Counted from the first letter of the stretch, positions 18,252 to 28,010 are shown. The stretch: DNA of 64,000 nucleotides from UTCHB3 sp964371075 (GCA_964371075.1 CAYJKN010000001.1:868001-932000), one strand, 5' to 3'. Made by a program: numbers and translations. The notes: generated by a model from the letters alone, not told the origin.

Positions 18252-19679
18252 TTGGAAGAGAAATCAACAACCGGAATTCGTTCCTATGCACTCGACGCAC
18301 TCAGGGGTTTTGCAATCCTGACCATGATACTCTCTGGCAGTATCTCTTTTGGCAACCTCCCGGCATGGATGTATCATGCACAGGTTCCACCACCACTTCA
18401 TAAATTTATCCCCTCCATTCCGGGAATTACCTGGGTTGATCTGGTTTTCCCCTTTTTTCTCTTTGCTATGGGAGCTGCTTTCCCACTTGCCCTCTCCAAA
18501 AAAATAAAAGATGACAAGGTTCCCTTTAATCTGATCCTCCAGATATTTAAGAGAGGTTTGTTGTTATGCTTTTTTGCAATTGTTATTCAACATATCAGAC
18601 CCAATGTCCTTAGTGCCACCCCTGATGTCGCCACCTGGCTGATTGCCCTTCTGGGATTTGCACTTCTTTTTCTCATTTTCTGGCGTTTTCCTGAGTCAAT
18701 ATCAAAAAATATTGGTCTCGGATTAAGAGCAACTGGCTGGATTGGAATCGTACTTTTGTTGGCATTTGTTACTTATCCTGACGGTTCCGGCTTCAAAATG
18801 TCACGATTTGATATTATAATAGCAGTTTTGGCGGAAGTGTCGGTTTTTGGATCACTAATCTGGTTGTTCACCCGCAAAAATTGGATGTTGCGACTTGGTA
18901 TAATGGCGCTTGTGGTTGCCATCAGATTATCTCACAACTCCGGTGAAGGATTTGTTAAAGACCTCGCCATGCTTCAACCTTCGGGTTGGGTGGTGAATGT
19001 ACATTTTTTGAAATATCTGCTTATCGTCCTCCCCGGAACAATTGCGGGTGATATTATCGTAAAAATGATGAAAACCGATAGTCAGGTTATCATCGATACC
19101 TTTAACGAATATAAAGTTAATGCCGCATTTCTTGCCGTTTTTATGGTCGGTTTTATTGTTTTATCACTTGTTACACTCTATAACCGTTGGGTTTGGCAGG
19201 GATTTATAGGTGGAATCGCACTGTGTGCTGCTTCATGGGTTCTGTTAAAAGATATGAAGGGTGGTTATTACGATATCCTTAAAGAAGTTTTTAAGTGGGG
19301 AGTTTTTTGGTTCATTTTGGGATTTATGCTGGAACCGTTTGAGGGAGGAATCAAAAAAGATCATTCAACGATAAGTTATTATTTCCTTACTTCGGGACTT
19401 GCGTTGTTTTTTATCATCTTTGCATCAATTGTCATCGACTTTTTCAGAAAAAAATCGTATCTCGGTCTTCTCATGGACAGCGGACAAAACCCCATGATCG
19501 CTTATGCCGGCGGTGGAAATATCATCACCCCAATTATCGGCATCTTCGGAATTCAAACGTTGATGAATGCATGGTTCACAACTCCATTTTTGGGATTCCT
19601 GCGAGGATTTCTTTTCACCCTCGCCCTTGCATACATCGTAAAACTCTTTACAAAGTATAAAATCTTTTGGAGATCTTGA
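18252..19679 (+). CDS. DUF5009/HGSNAT-like multi-pass membrane acyltransferase
   Basis: 475 residues, about ten to eleven membrane helices. N-terminal 'LDALRGFAILTMI' and 'WVDLVFPFFLFAMGAAFPL' are the hallmarks of the DUF5009 family, related to heparan-alpha-glucosaminide N-acetyltransferase and acyltransferase-3 proteins. It probably acylates a sugar or glycan at the membrane; the substrate is unknown. The start is TTG at 18252, chosen because GGAG at 18243-18246 precedes it with 5-nt spacing and the family motif begins only 13 residues later. It is followed directly by a REP-like array. Confidence 0.8.
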   Translation: MEEKSTTGIRSYALDALRGFAILTMILSGSISFGNLPAWMYHAQVPPPLHKFIPSIPGITWVDLVFPFFLFAMGAAFPLALSKKIKDDKVPFNLILQIFKRGLLLCFFAIVIQHIRPNVLSATPDVATWLIALLGFALLFLIFWRFPESISKNIGLGLRATGWIGIVLLLAFVTYPDGSGFKMSRFDIIIAVLAEVSVFGSLIWLFTRKNWMLRLGIMALVVAIRLSHNSGEGFVKDLAMLQPSGWVVNVHFLKYLLIVLPGTIAGDIIVKMMKTDSQVIIDTFNEYKVNAAFLAVFMVGFIVLSLVTLYNRWVWQGFIGGIALCAASWVLLKDMKGGYYDILKEVFKWGVFWFILGFMLEPFEGGIKKDHSTISYYFLTSGLALFFIIFASIVIDFFRKKSYLGLLMDSGQNPMIAYAGGGNIITPIIGIFGIQTLMNAWFTTPFLGFLRGFLFTLALAYIVKLFTKYKIFWRS

Positions 19680-19683
19680 GGGC

Positions 19684-19855
19684 ATATGGAATTTTGGGTG
19701 TGTTCCTACCCATACTTTACCCCTGACGGGGCAAATGGAATTTTGGGAGTGTCCATGTTTCTATCCATACCTTACCCCTGACGGGGCAATTGGTATTTTT
19801 GGGAATTCCTGTTCTCTACCCATACTTTACCCCTAACGGGGCAAATGGAATATTC
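19684..19855. repeat. REP-like hairpin array between convergent genes
   Basis: Three copies of CTAYCCATACYTTACCCC-N4-GGGGCAA with spacers containing 'TGGAATTTTGGG' or variants. It is related to the arrays at 5-6.3 kb but with TT/AA instead of GA/CC next to the CCCC/GGGG stem. On the opposite strand the hairpin reads TTGCCCC-N4-GGGGTAA with the same conserved G-T wobble. It sits between converging genes. Confidence 0.8.
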
Positions 19856-19864
19856 GTAGCAAGC

Positions 19865-21397
19865 CTATTTAATTAATTGCACTTTAACACTTTTGGTTAA
19901 AGTTTTTTCACCCGTTTCCAGTGTGAGGTTAACAATATATGTACCACTTGAAACGGCATGGTTTCCAAGGTTTATCTGTTCCGTTTGGGTCCCTTTCTCT
20001 TTTTCCAATGATTCATTATATATTCTCTGACCGAGGATATCATAAATCTCAAGTCTGAGTACCCCGGAATCCGGCAGGGTATATTGAACAGAAATCTGTC
20101 CATTGGTCGGGTTTGGTGATACCGTAAATAATAATGTTGTTTCTTCGGCGGTTTCCTCCTTTTCTTCTTCAACTGATACAGGGGTTCTTGTCCCCGAGTA
20201 TATGTAAATATGAGACAGTACAGCGGTTCCTGCTGTCTCCCCAACGCAAATATCTGCAAGTCCGTCTCCGTTTATGTCTCCAACCCTTCCCCCAAAATGC
20301 ATACTGTTGAGCCAGTAGTTGGAAAAATATTGTTGAGCTGCCTGGCCCGAAATCGTACTTCCCCCCAGGTATAATGCATTTCTGATAAAGGGAACATACT
20401 TTACAAAATCACCGTAGCCATCACCGTTGACATCTCCCGGAGAAAAACCACGGCCACCGCCAATACCACCTGCATTCATCAATAGTTCAGGGTTGAGGTC
20501 AGGTGGTTTGCTTCCGAATGATAAAGCATACTTGCCTGATCCTGAAATCGATAAGAGCATACATATTTCACCTTTGCCATCTCCATTCATGTCGTTGAGT
20601 AGATACATCTCATCTAGATGGTTAATTGTATCCGACGAGAATTCATAATATACACTCAAATCGAAACTGCTGTTTCCGTAATAAAACCTTGATAACCTTA
20701 AACCATCCGGGTCAGCAGCACAAACAGTTAAGTCGGATTTTCCATCTCCATCAAGGTCTGATGAGAATATTAAGTCCTCAGAATAATACATGTTCCCTAT
20801 TCTGGGGATCGAGTAATATTCCAATGGTTGATTCTCTTCAAAGTTCCGAATAAACCATATTTTGTGTGAAATGCTACTTACATAAACCAGTTCCTCCCAA
20901 CCATCTCCGTCAAAATCTATTGGCCACATCTTTCCGATAAAAAATGCAGCATTTGTGGAATCAGGAAGAGTAAATCCTGCATCAGGAATTGTGTCCAAAT
21001 CTGGGCCCCCATAATATATATTGTACCGATAAATAGCTTGTGGAAATCCTCCTATCCGCATGACAATATCACGGTAGCCATCTCTATTCATGTCGCATCC
21101 GGTAATTATCAGAGGATGGTATATCTTGATTCTGAAAGCAGAAGTATCTGGTATAGGGTTACCTCCATAAAAGAAATGTGCATATCCCCAGTTGTCAAAT
21201 CTTGAATCCATCTTACAAATAATGAAGTCATCACAACCATCATCATTTTGGTCACCCATATAGATAATGGATTCGTTCCAATAATATCCGGAGTCTAATA
21301 ACATTAGCGAATCAAACTGGGCGTATGTTTTTGGTCCAAAAAAAAGAATGACTATAAAAACCGGAACAAATATTCTATTTATACAATTTTTTAGCAT
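19865..21397 (-). CDS. FG-GAP repeat protein secreted by T9SS
   Basis: 510 residues with a signal peptide ending '..KTYAQ'. Seven calcium-loop FG-GAP/VCBS-type repeats are visible, for example 'DQNDDGCDDF', 'DMNRDGYRD', 'DFDGDGWEE', 'DLDGDGKSD', 'DMNGDGKGE', 'DVNGDGYGD' and 'DINGDGLAD', giving a beta-propeller. After an acidic linker ('EEEKEETAEE') comes a C-terminal sorting domain of about 85 residues ('FTVSPNPTNGQISVQYTL'... 'SGTYIVNLTLETGEK'), the T9SS type A signal. Expected to be exported to or beyond the cell surface; the ligand is unknown. TATTTTTG on the minus strand at 21445-21438 may be its promoter -7 element. Confidence 0.88.
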   Translation of the reverse strand: MLKNCINRIFVPVFIVILFFGPKTYAQFDSLMLLDSGYYWNESIIYMGDQNDDGCDDFIICKMDSRFDNWGYAHFFYGGNPIPDTSAFRIKIYHPLIITGCDMNRDGYRDIVMRIGGFPQAIYRYNIYYGGPDLDTIPDAGFTLPDSTNAAFFIGKMWPIDFDGDGWEELVYVSSISHKIWFIRNFEENQPLEYYSIPRIGNMYYSEDLIFSSDLDGDGKSDLTVCAADPDGLRLSRFYYGNSSFDLSVYYEFSSDTINHLDEMYLLNDMNGDGKGEICMLLSISGSGKYALSFGSKPPDLNPELLMNAGGIGGGRGFSPGDVNGDGYGDFVKYVPFIRNALYLGGSTISGQAAQQYFSNYWLNSMHFGGRVGDINGDGLADICVGETAGTAVLSHIYIYSGTRTPVSVEEEKEETAEETTLLFTVSPNPTNGQISVQYTLPDSGVLRLEIYDILGQRIYNESLEKEKGTQTEQINLGNHAVSSGTYIVNLTLETGEKTLTKSVKVQLIK

Positions 21398-21470
21398 GTT
21401 TTTTATTTCTTAATTACATCTATAAAAATGTTTAAAACAAAAATAATACCTGATACTTAATATTTAATAC

Positions 21471-23372
21471 CTACCCAATCACCGTTTTTAGTTCATCCAT
21501 AATCCTCGAGATGTCCTGTTTTTCGTCGAGGTAGGTTTTTAAGTCGAGAACAAGTTCACCTATCCGTATTGAGTCGCTGGTATTGGAAATTTCCTTGTGG
21601 ATCTCTTTCAACATTTCATCAATTCGAAGCAGTCTGAATTTTTTTACCGCATCGATTGTATAAAGCGATAAGATTGCTTCAGTACTGCTTGGGAGTAAAT
21701 CATCAAGTTGTTCACTTATTTTATGTTTGTCCATCACCAAATCGAGTATATAATTCTGTTCCTCGACCGTATAATGATCTTTCAGGTTATTGACGGTTGG
21801 AATGGTACCTGAATCAAGTTCTTCAAATACCTTTTCAGCAATTCCATAATGGATAGGGAGTGTATATTCCTCCGGTCTTATAAACTGAAAAATAAACCTT
21901 ACAACTTTTTCATCCCCCTCAAACATCAGTTTTATTATTTCAATCTCGTTGAGTTGAAATGCTGAAAGTGGGTTTCGTTCAATCGTTTGTTTGGCAACAA
22001 CAGGAGTCCTGGTGGTTTGAACAGCCGTTTCCTGCGGAGTTGGTCTTTCCCTGAGTTCAAGAGCTCTTGTTTCAATTTCCTTTTCTCTGAACTTCTCAAT
22101 GTCTTCTTCGAGTACCTTTTCTCTGAGTTTAAATTTCTCTGCAATCGCTTTTTGGAAAAGAGTCCTTTTTAGGGCATCGGGAATTAATGCCACGGGACGG
22201 AGCATTTCTTTTACAGCTTCAGTCATTTTATCGGGATTTTGGAAATAGCCTCCCCGTTCAAACACCAGATATTGGTAATCGATAAATTCTCTGGCATTTT
22301 TTACATATTCAAGAAATTCTTTTGCCCCGTGTTTGTGGACAAATGAATCGGGATCCTCTCCCTCAGGAAGTGACATTATCTTTAGATTCAGATTATGTTT
22401 CATCACAATCTCAATACTCCGCATGGCAGCTTTATAACCTGCGGCATCTGAATCAAAAAGCAGATAAAAATTCTTTGTATAACTTGACAGCAGTTTTACC
22501 TGGTCATCTGTTAGAGCGGTACCTGAAACCGCAGCAATATTTTTGATCCCGTGTTGATAAAGGGAAATTACATCAAGATACCCCTCAACAACAATAACAT
22601 AATCCTCTTTCCTTATTTCATCTTTGGAATGAGACAATCCATACAGAACTTTGGATTTGTTATAAATTGGACTTTCAGGAGAATTGATATATTTACCCGT
22701 ATCAGTCCGTTTTTCAAGAATCCTTCCGCCGGCTCCAATCTCCCTCCCGTGATGCGAAAAGATCGGGAAAATTAGTCTGCCTGCAAATCTTTCATAAATT
22801 TTACCATCACTTACCCCGAGAAAACCAAGCTCGATTGCTTTTTTTTCATCAAATCCACCCTTCTTGTAGAATTCGATCAGTTTTCCCCTTACTCCACCAC
22901 CATACCCGATTCCAAAATTCTGAATTGAGGAATCGTTTATGTTACGATTTTTCAGATATTCGAGAATATGTTTATTGGCGCTGTTTTTTGTAAGGTTCTC
23001 TGCGAAATAATGGATTGTGGCTTTTGTAATGTCGAAATACTCTTCAAATTTTTTCTGTTCCTCCTGTCCCCTTTCATCCCTGGCGGGAAGATCTACTCCA
23101 TATTCCCTTGCAAGTTCTTTTACCGAATCAAAAAATGAGAGATTATTATATTCCATCAAAAACTTGATCGCGTTCCCCCCTTTGTGGCAACCAAAACAGT
23201 AAAAAATCTGTTTTTTTGCGTTTACGGAGAATGAGGGAGTCTTTTCATTGTGGAAGGGACATAATCCTTTGTAGTTTATCCCCGTTTTTCTCAAACGGAC
23301 ATACTTCGAGACCACATCCACGATGTCGGCTGCTTGAATAATTTCTTGTATTTTGTCTTCGGGAATATTCAT
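21471..23372 (-). CDS. dnaG: DNA primase DnaG
   Basis: 633 residues. Synthesises RNA primers at the replication fork. The N-terminal CHC2 zinc finger has C38, H41, C59 and C62 ('LCPFHNEKTPSF', 'FYCFGCHKGG'). The catalytic core contains the TOPRIM motif 'VVVEGYLDVISLYQ' and the acidic 'LLFDSDAAGYKA'. The C-terminal part (from about 470) is the helicase-interacting domain. It lies divergent from ispG with about 190 nt between. Confidence 0.97.
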   Translation of the reverse strand: MNIPEDKIQEIIQAADIVDVVSKYVRLRKTGINYKGLCPFHNEKTPSFSVNAKKQIFYCFGCHKGGNAIKFLMEYNNLSFFDSVKELAREYGVDLPARDERGQEEQKKFEEYFDITKATIHYFAENLTKNSANKHILEYLKNRNINDSSIQNFGIGYGGGVRGKLIEFYKKGGFDEKKAIELGFLGVSDGKIYERFAGRLIFPIFSHHGREIGAGGRILEKRTDTGKYINSPESPIYNKSKVLYGLSHSKDEIRKEDYVIVVEGYLDVISLYQHGIKNIAAVSGTALTDDQVKLLSSYTKNFYLLFDSDAAGYKAAMRSIEIVMKHNLNLKIMSLPEGEDPDSFVHKHGAKEFLEYVKNAREFIDYQYLVFERGGYFQNPDKMTEAVKEMLRPVALIPDALKRTLFQKAIAEKFKLREKVLEEDIEKFREKEIETRALELRERPTPQETAVQTTRTPVVAKQTIERNPLSAFQLNEIEIIKLMFEGDEKVVRFIFQFIRPEEYTLPIHYGIAEKVFEELDSGTIPTVNNLKDHYTVEEQNYILDLVMDKHKISEQLDDLLPSSTEAILSLYTIDAVKKFRLLRIDEMLKEIHKEISNTSDSIRIGELVLDLKTYLDEKQDISRIMDELKTVIG

Positions 23373-23561
23373 CTTATTGGGAGATGAGAAACAGGTTTAA
23401 ATAGAAGAATCAACATCTTTTTACGATGTGATCCATCTTAACCTGTCGCTCAACCTGAACTTTCTTCATTGATTTTAAGTTTAGTTACAAAAATAACCTC
23501 TTGCAAAGATATATTTAAATTTAATTTTTGAATCTTTTAATTTCTTACATACAACCAAAAC

Positions 23562-25676
23562 ATGACAACAAATTTTGATCCCCAAGTACTCCTGACAAAT
23601 AATGTTTTTGCCCAAAAAGTTTATAACTCTTCCCTCACAAAGTGGTCGCGTTACAAAACCCGCGAGGTGATGGTGGGAGATGTGGGAATTGGCGGAAACA
23701 ACCCTGTGCGAATTCAAAGTATGACAACCACTGATACAATGAACACCATTGCAACCGTTGAACAATCAATCAGAATGATTGAAGCAGGATGTGAACTTGT
23801 CAGAATTACTGCCCCAAGTCTTAAAGAAGCCCAAAATCTTGAAGTTATTAAAAAAGAATTGAAGGCTCGTGGATATAACACTCCCCTTATTGCCGATATT
23901 CACTTCACTCCAAATGCTGCAGAACTTGCAGCCCGATTGATCGAAAAAGTAAGAGTGAACCCCGGTAACTATGTTGACAGAAAAAGATTTGAAGTGATTG
24001 AGTATGATGACAACACTTACCAACAAGAAGTTGACAGAATAAGAAAAAGATTTACTCCATTGGTAAAGATTTGTAAGGAATATGGTACCGCAATGCGGAT
24101 TGGTACAAATCACGGTTCCCTGTCAGACAGAATTATGAGCAGATTTGGCGACACCCCCCTTGGAATGGTGGAATCAGCTCTTGAGTTTGTAAGAATCTGC
24201 ATAGATGAAAATTACCACAATATTGTCCTCTCCATGAAAGCCAGTAATACACAAGTGATGGTTGAAGCTTATCGCCTTCTTGTCAGCAAAATGGTAGAAG
24301 AAGGGATGGATTATCCTCTTCACCTCGGCGTAACGGAGGCAGGTGGTGGTGAAGATGGAAGAGTTAAATCTGCCTTGGGTATCGGAGCGCTTCTTGAGGA
24401 TGGATTGGGTGATACAATTCGTGTCAGTCTTACCGAAGACCCCGAATTTGAGGTGCCTGTTGCAATCGAACTCGCCAACAGATATAAAAACCGTGAGACT
24501 CATTCACCAATTCCGGAAATTTCAGTCAATCCACTTAACCCGTTTGATTATAAAAGAAGAGAATCACTTCAATTGCTTAATATCGGTGGCACTTCAGTAC
24601 CTGTTGTGATGATCGATATGTCGCAGAGTGATGTTTCATCCCCTGAATCACTTCTTCCGGTAGGTTATTTTTATGATGAACCTACTGATAAGTGGAATAT
24701 GAACGACATGGCATGTGATTATCTTTTCCTCGGAAATAACCTCCCCGGGTTTGATCTGCCACATGGAATAAGAGCTGTGTATAATTATAACTTCTGGAAA
24801 TCGATCGATTCTAAGGAAAGAGCCCTTCCCCTTCTGAAGAAAGATGAATATCTGAGCGAAAATGACCCAACTCTGCTCTTTAAATTTTTGCAGATTACAC
24901 TTCCCGAACTTGATGAAGAGGTAATAAACAAACTTAAAAGTGATGCCTACACAATAATCCTGCTTGGAACAGAAAATTCCCAGGGAATGGCGGAACAAAG
25001 AAGGTTCTTCTTTGAACTTATATCAAACGATATCAAAAATCCTGTGATCATTCAAAGAAACTATTCAAATATTACTGAAGAACAATTTCTCCTCTACCCC
25101 TCCACCGATTTTGGGGCATTATTGATTGATGGTTTGGGGGATGGAGTGTTTATTGGGAACTCCGGAACTTCGGAACTTCAGAACTTCAGAACTTTAGAAC
25201 TTGAGAACTTGAGAACTTTAGAACTTGAGAACTTTAGAACTTTAGAACTTGAGAACTTTAGGACTTTAGAACTTGAGAACTTTAGAACTTCAGTACCTCA
25301 GAATCTCAGTACTGAAGTTATAAATCGAATCCTGTTTGGGATATTACAGGCTGCTCGGGTAAGAACCTCCAAAACTGAATATATCGCCTGTCCATCGTGT
25401 GGTAGAACTCTATTCGATCTTCAGGAAACAACCGAAATGATCCGCAAACGCACTTCACACCTTAAAGGCGTTAAAATTGCAATAATGGGCTGCATCGTTA
25501 ACGGTCCTGGTGAAATGGCGGATGCTGATTACGGATATGTCGGCAGTGGCCCCGGTAAAATCACCCTCTACCGCGGAAAAGAAATTGTAACAAAAGCCAT
25601 CGCATCCGAATTTGCCGTCGATAAACTCATCGACCTCATTCGCGAAGATGGCAATTGGGTTGAGCAAGTAAATTAA
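23562..25676 (+). CDS. ispG: 4-hydroxy-3-methylbut-2-enyl diphosphate synthase IspG with octamer-encoded insert
   Basis: 704 residues. Reductive conversion of MEcPP to HMBPP in the non-mevalonate isoprenoid pathway. The TIM-barrel domain begins 'VGIGGNNPVRIQSMTTTDT'. It is the long, three-domain form of Bacteroidota/Chlorobi and plants. The C-terminal domain carries the 4Fe-4S ligands C610 and C613 ('CPSCGRTLF') and C644 ('GCIVNGPGE'). Between the insert domain and this C-terminal domain, residues about 532-585 consist of an 8-residue repeat ('RTLELENF'), encoded by an in-frame 8-bp tandem array (25156-25315). Because 3 x 8 bp = 24 bp, the frame is kept. All catalytic residues remain, so the enzyme is probably functional. 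A second array of the same family starts right after the stop. Confidence 0.95.
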   Translation: MTTNFDPQVLLTNNVFAQKVYNSSLTKWSRYKTREVMVGDVGIGGNNPVRIQSMTTTDTMNTIATVEQSIRMIEAGCELVRITAPSLKEAQNLEVIKKELKARGYNTPLIADIHFTPNAAELAARLIEKVRVNPGNYVDRKRFEVIEYDDNTYQQEVDRIRKRFTPLVKICKEYGTAMRIGTNHGSLSDRIMSRFGDTPLGMVESALEFVRICIDENYHNIVLSMKASNTQVMVEAYRLLVSKMVEEGMDYPLHLGVTEAGGGEDGRVKSALGIGALLEDGLGDTIRVSLTEDPEFEVPVAIELANRYKNRETHSPIPEISVNPLNPFDYKRRESLQLLNIGGTSVPVVMIDMSQSDVSSPESLLPVGYFYDEPTDKWNMNDMACDYLFLGNNLPGFDLPHGIRAVYNYNFWKSIDSKERALPLLKKDEYLSENDPTLLFKFLQITLPELDEEVINKLKSDAYTIILLGTENSQGMAEQRRFFFELISNDIKNPVIIQRNYSNITEEQFLLYPSTDFGALLIDGLGDGVFIGNSGTSELQNFRTLELENLRTLELENFRTLELENFRTLELENFRTSVPQNLSTEVINRILFGILQAARVRTSKTEYIACPSCGRTLFDLQETTEMIRKRTSHLKGVKIAIMGCIVNGPGEMADADYGYVGSGPGKITLYRGKEIVTKAIASEFAVDKLIDLIREDGNWVEQVN
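25156..25315 (+). repeat. Octamer tandem array inside ispG
   Basis: About 20 degenerate copies of GAACTTNA (units such as GAACTTCG, GAACTTCA, GAACTTTA, GAACTTGA). Read in the ispG frame they give a period of eight residues. The flanks 'LLIDGLGDG' and 'GILQAARVRTSKTEY' are normal IspG sequence, so the array occupies an interdomain loop. Confidence 0.92.
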
Positions 25677-25857
25677 GAACCTCGGTACTTCAGAGTTTCG
25701 GAACCTCGGTACTTCAGTACCTGAGTGACTCGAGAAACTTGAGTACCTGAGTTCTAAAGTTCTCAAGTTCTGAGGTTCTGAGGTTCTGAAGCTCCGAAGT
25801 TCTGAAGTTCGTAAGTTCTGAATCTCCGAGGTTCTGAGGTTCCGAAGTTCTCCCAAT
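25677..25857. repeat. Inverted octamer array directly after the ispG stop
   Basis: Begins immediately after TAA as GAACCTCGGTACTTCAG... and keeps this polarity to about 25726. It then switches near CTCGAG (25729-25734) to the opposite polarity (AGGTTCTG, AAGTTCTG...) until 25857. The two halves are complementary over much of their length and can form a long imperfect hairpin. It may act as a transcription stop for ispG. Confidence 0.85.
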
Positions 25858-25888
25858 TTTGTCATGTTAAAAAAATATTATATTTTTG
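25858..25888 (+). promoter_or_regulatory. Bacteroidota-type promoter for the NIF3-zinc ribbon operon
   Basis: TTTG at 25858-25861, 19 nt, then TATTTTTG at 25881-25888: an exact match to TTTG-N19-TAnnTTTG. It is 132 nt before the ATG at 26021 and just downstream of the octamer array. Confidence 0.65.
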
Positions 25889-26020
25889 TAAAGTTTATGT
25901 TCACACTTTGCGAAATGATGAAATTCAAAATAGTACCAAAAATTTATTTTTCAAGCAACGCTTTTTAGTTATTATTATACTTATCGCACTTCAAGTTTTA
26001 GAAGTGCTTTTTTTTTCTTT

Positions 26021-27154
26021 ATGAGAGTACAGCAAATAGCAAATTTTTTTGACGGCTGGGCACCAAAGTTCATTCAGTGGGAGCGGGACAATACCGGACT
26101 GCTCGTTGGCAAGAGCCAACAGGAGGTCACAGGTGTCTTGCTTTGCCTCGATGTGACAAGTGACGCACTTGAAAGAGCTCAAAAACTCAAGTGCAACCTT
26201 GTAATAAGTCATCATCCATTGATCTTTTTCCCAATGAAGAAGATAACGCCGGAGACAGACAGAACCTCAGATTTGATTTACAAACTCATAAAAAACGACA
26301 CTTCCCTTCTTTCTTACCATACAAACCTCGATTTTACCTCCGATGGAGTTAATCACCAAACAGCAAAAAAACTTAAAATTTCCAATATTAAATTCCTCAA
26401 ACCAATCAGCGACAAATCACTGAAATTAGCAACATTTGTGCCTAAAAAGGATTTACAAATTGTTTCTGATGCAGTTTTTGGAGCCGGGGGTGGTGTAATC
26501 GGTGAATATTCAAGTTGCAGTTTTACCTCTGAAGGAACAGGAACATTCAACGGTTCGGAAAATACAAATCCAACAATTGGTGAAAAACAAAAATTTGAAA
26601 AAGTTGAAGAAGTCCGACTCGAAGTTTTAATTAATGAAGGTAATCGCGGGAGAGTGATAAAAGCACTGCTTGAGGCACATCCCTATGAAGAGCCTGCTTT
26701 CGACATTTATCCTCTAAAAAGTGATGAAACACTTTATGGACAGGGTGTAACCGGTTACCTCGAAAATGAGATGGAAGAAAGCCTGTTTCTAAAACACATC
26801 TCGGAATGTCTCAACTGCAATGCACTAAGACATTCAAATTTGACAGGCAAAAAAATAAAAAAAGTAGCGGTTTTTGGTGGCTCGGCTTCCGAGCATCTTG
26901 AAGATGCCATAAACGCCGGGTGTGATGCATTTATCACCGCTGATGTCAGATACCACACATTTCAAGATGCAGAAAACAGGATTCTCCTTGTGGATGCAGG
27001 ACATTTTGAAACTGAGGTACCAGTACTTGAAGAAATGAAAAAACGGCTTGATATTCTTTTAGCCGGAAATGATGACAATACAGAAGTTTATATATTTGAT
27101 GGAGTTACAAACCCTGTCAATTATTACAGTTATTTAGAAAGGAGTCCACATTGA
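26021..27154 (+). CDS. NIF3/DUF34-family dinuclear metal-center protein
   Basis: 377 residues. The conserved N-terminal metal site 'VISHHPLIFF' (H64, H65), 'YHTNLDFTSDGVN' and the C-terminal 'DAGHFETEVPVL' are visible. About 130 residues in the middle ('VEEVRLEVLINE', 'ALLEAHPYEEPAF') form the extra PII-like/CutA-like domain of the YqfO type, so this is the long form. The family has been linked to GTP cyclohydrolase-like or metal-related roles, but its function is not settled. The stop overlaps the next start by 4 nt. The pair NIF3 plus zinc-ribbon protein is recurrent in bacteria. Confidence 0.9.
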   Translation: MRVQQIANFFDGWAPKFIQWERDNTGLLVGKSQQEVTGVLLCLDVTSDALERAQKLKCNLVISHHPLIFFPMKKITPETDRTSDLIYKLIKNDTSLLSYHTNLDFTSDGVNHQTAKKLKISNIKFLKPISDKSLKLATFVPKKDLQIVSDAVFGAGGGVIGEYSSCSFTSEGTGTFNGSENTNPTIGEKQKFEKVEEVRLEVLINEGNRGRVIKALLEAHPYEEPAFDIYPLKSDETLYGQGVTGYLENEMEESLFLKHISECLNCNALRHSNLTGKKIKKVAVFGGSASEHLEDAINAGCDAFITADVRYHTFQDAENRILLVDAGHFETEVPVLEEMKKRLDILLAGNDDNTEVYIFDGVTNPVNYYSYLERSPH

Positions 27155-27885
27155 AAAATAATCTGATGCTCTTCTATCAAGTCCAATTGATAGACAGACA
27201 TATCGACAAACTCGAAGAACAAAGAGGTGACCTTCCTTTAACAGTAGAAGCTCTCGAAGCAAAACTCGAGAACCTGAAAGTTGCTGTTGATGAGAAAGCT
27301 GCTCTTAAACTTGAGTGGATCGAAAAACGGGAAGGTAATACAGAAAAAATAAAAGAACTTCTCGACAATCAGAAAAGAGCAAAAGCTCAGTTGTATAAAG
27401 TGCGTAACAACAAAGAATACGACACAATTACCAAATCAATCGATGCTGCGGATGCTGAGTGTACCCGCCTCGAAAAAGAGATCGAAGGCATTATCACTGA
27501 TCTTCGTACTCTTGATGAAGAAGTGGAAGGTCTCAACCCTCTAATCACTGATTTAGAAGGAGAACTTGACCTTAAAAAGAAAGAACTCTCAATGATAAAA
27601 GAGAATAATGCTCTCGAAGAGCAAAAACTCCTTAAACAAAGAGAAGGGCTTGTCGCTCAAATGAAAAAAAGTGATTATTCCCTCTATACAAGAGTTCGTT
27701 CCGCAAAAAAAGGACTCGGAGTTGCCAGAATCAGAAGAAATGCCTGCTCCGGATGCCAAACCATTATCCCCCCACAAAGACAACTCGAAATCAGACGCAA
27801 CAACCGCATGTTCACTTGTGAATATTGTGGTAGAATTATCGTCTCAGCTGAAGTCGCTAAAGACGCCGGCGATCTCGAAGATTAG
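27151..27885 (+). CDS. Coiled-coil protein with C-terminal C4 zinc ribbon
   Basis: 244 residues. The first about 180 residues form a long helical coiled coil rich in Glu, Lys and Leu. The C-terminal domain has 'CSGCQTIIPPQ' and 'FTCEYCGRII', a four-cysteine zinc ribbon (family formerly DUF164, CT398-like). In Chlamydia a relative interacts with sigma54 and type III secretion parts; the role here is unknown. The start is TTG at 27151, supported by the excellent Shine-Dalgarno AAAGGAG at about 27138-27144 and by the 4-nt overlap with the NIF3 gene. It is followed by a strong terminator. Confidence 0.88.
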   Translation: MKNNLMLFYQVQLIDRHIDKLEEQRGDLPLTVEALEAKLENLKVAVDEKAALKLEWIEKREGNTEKIKELLDNQKRAKAQLYKVRNNKEYDTITKSIDAADAECTRLEKEIEGIITDLRTLDEEVEGLNPLITDLEGELDLKKKELSMIKENNALEEQKLLKQREGLVAQMKKSDYSLYTRVRSAKKGLGVARIRRNACSGCQTIIPPQRQLEIRRNNRMFTCEYCGRIIVSAEVAKDAGDLED

Positions 27886-27892
27886 TTGATTT

Positions 27893-27930
27893 AGCTATCA
27901 ACCATTTATAATGGTTGATAGCTTTTTTTT
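27893..27930 (+). terminator. Rho-independent terminator after the zinc-ribbon gene
   Basis: Perfect 12-bp stem (AGCTATCAACCA / TGGTTGATAGCT), loop TTTATAA, then eight T. It lies 8 nt beyond the stop and ends the NIF3-zinc ribbon operon. Confidence 0.93.
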
Positions 27931-27955
27931 ATTTCTCTTTTACCTCCCAATTTTG

Positions 27956-27963
27956 TATATTTG
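27956..27963 (+). promoter_or_regulatory. Likely -7 element of the rnpB promoter
   Basis: TATATTTG, an exact TAnnTTTG match, 48 nt upstream of the mature RNase P RNA and after the preceding terminator. No good -33 TTTG is present at the expected distance. Confidence 0.45.
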
Positions 27964-28010
27964 CTCATTGTAAATAATTTTCATAAAATTCTAAATCACG
28001 GAATATTTTT

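Noticed and set aside
25455..25865. 136-codon minus-strand frame over the ispG 3' end
   Set aside because: Half is octamer-repeat translation, half is antisense to the conserved IspG C-terminal domain.
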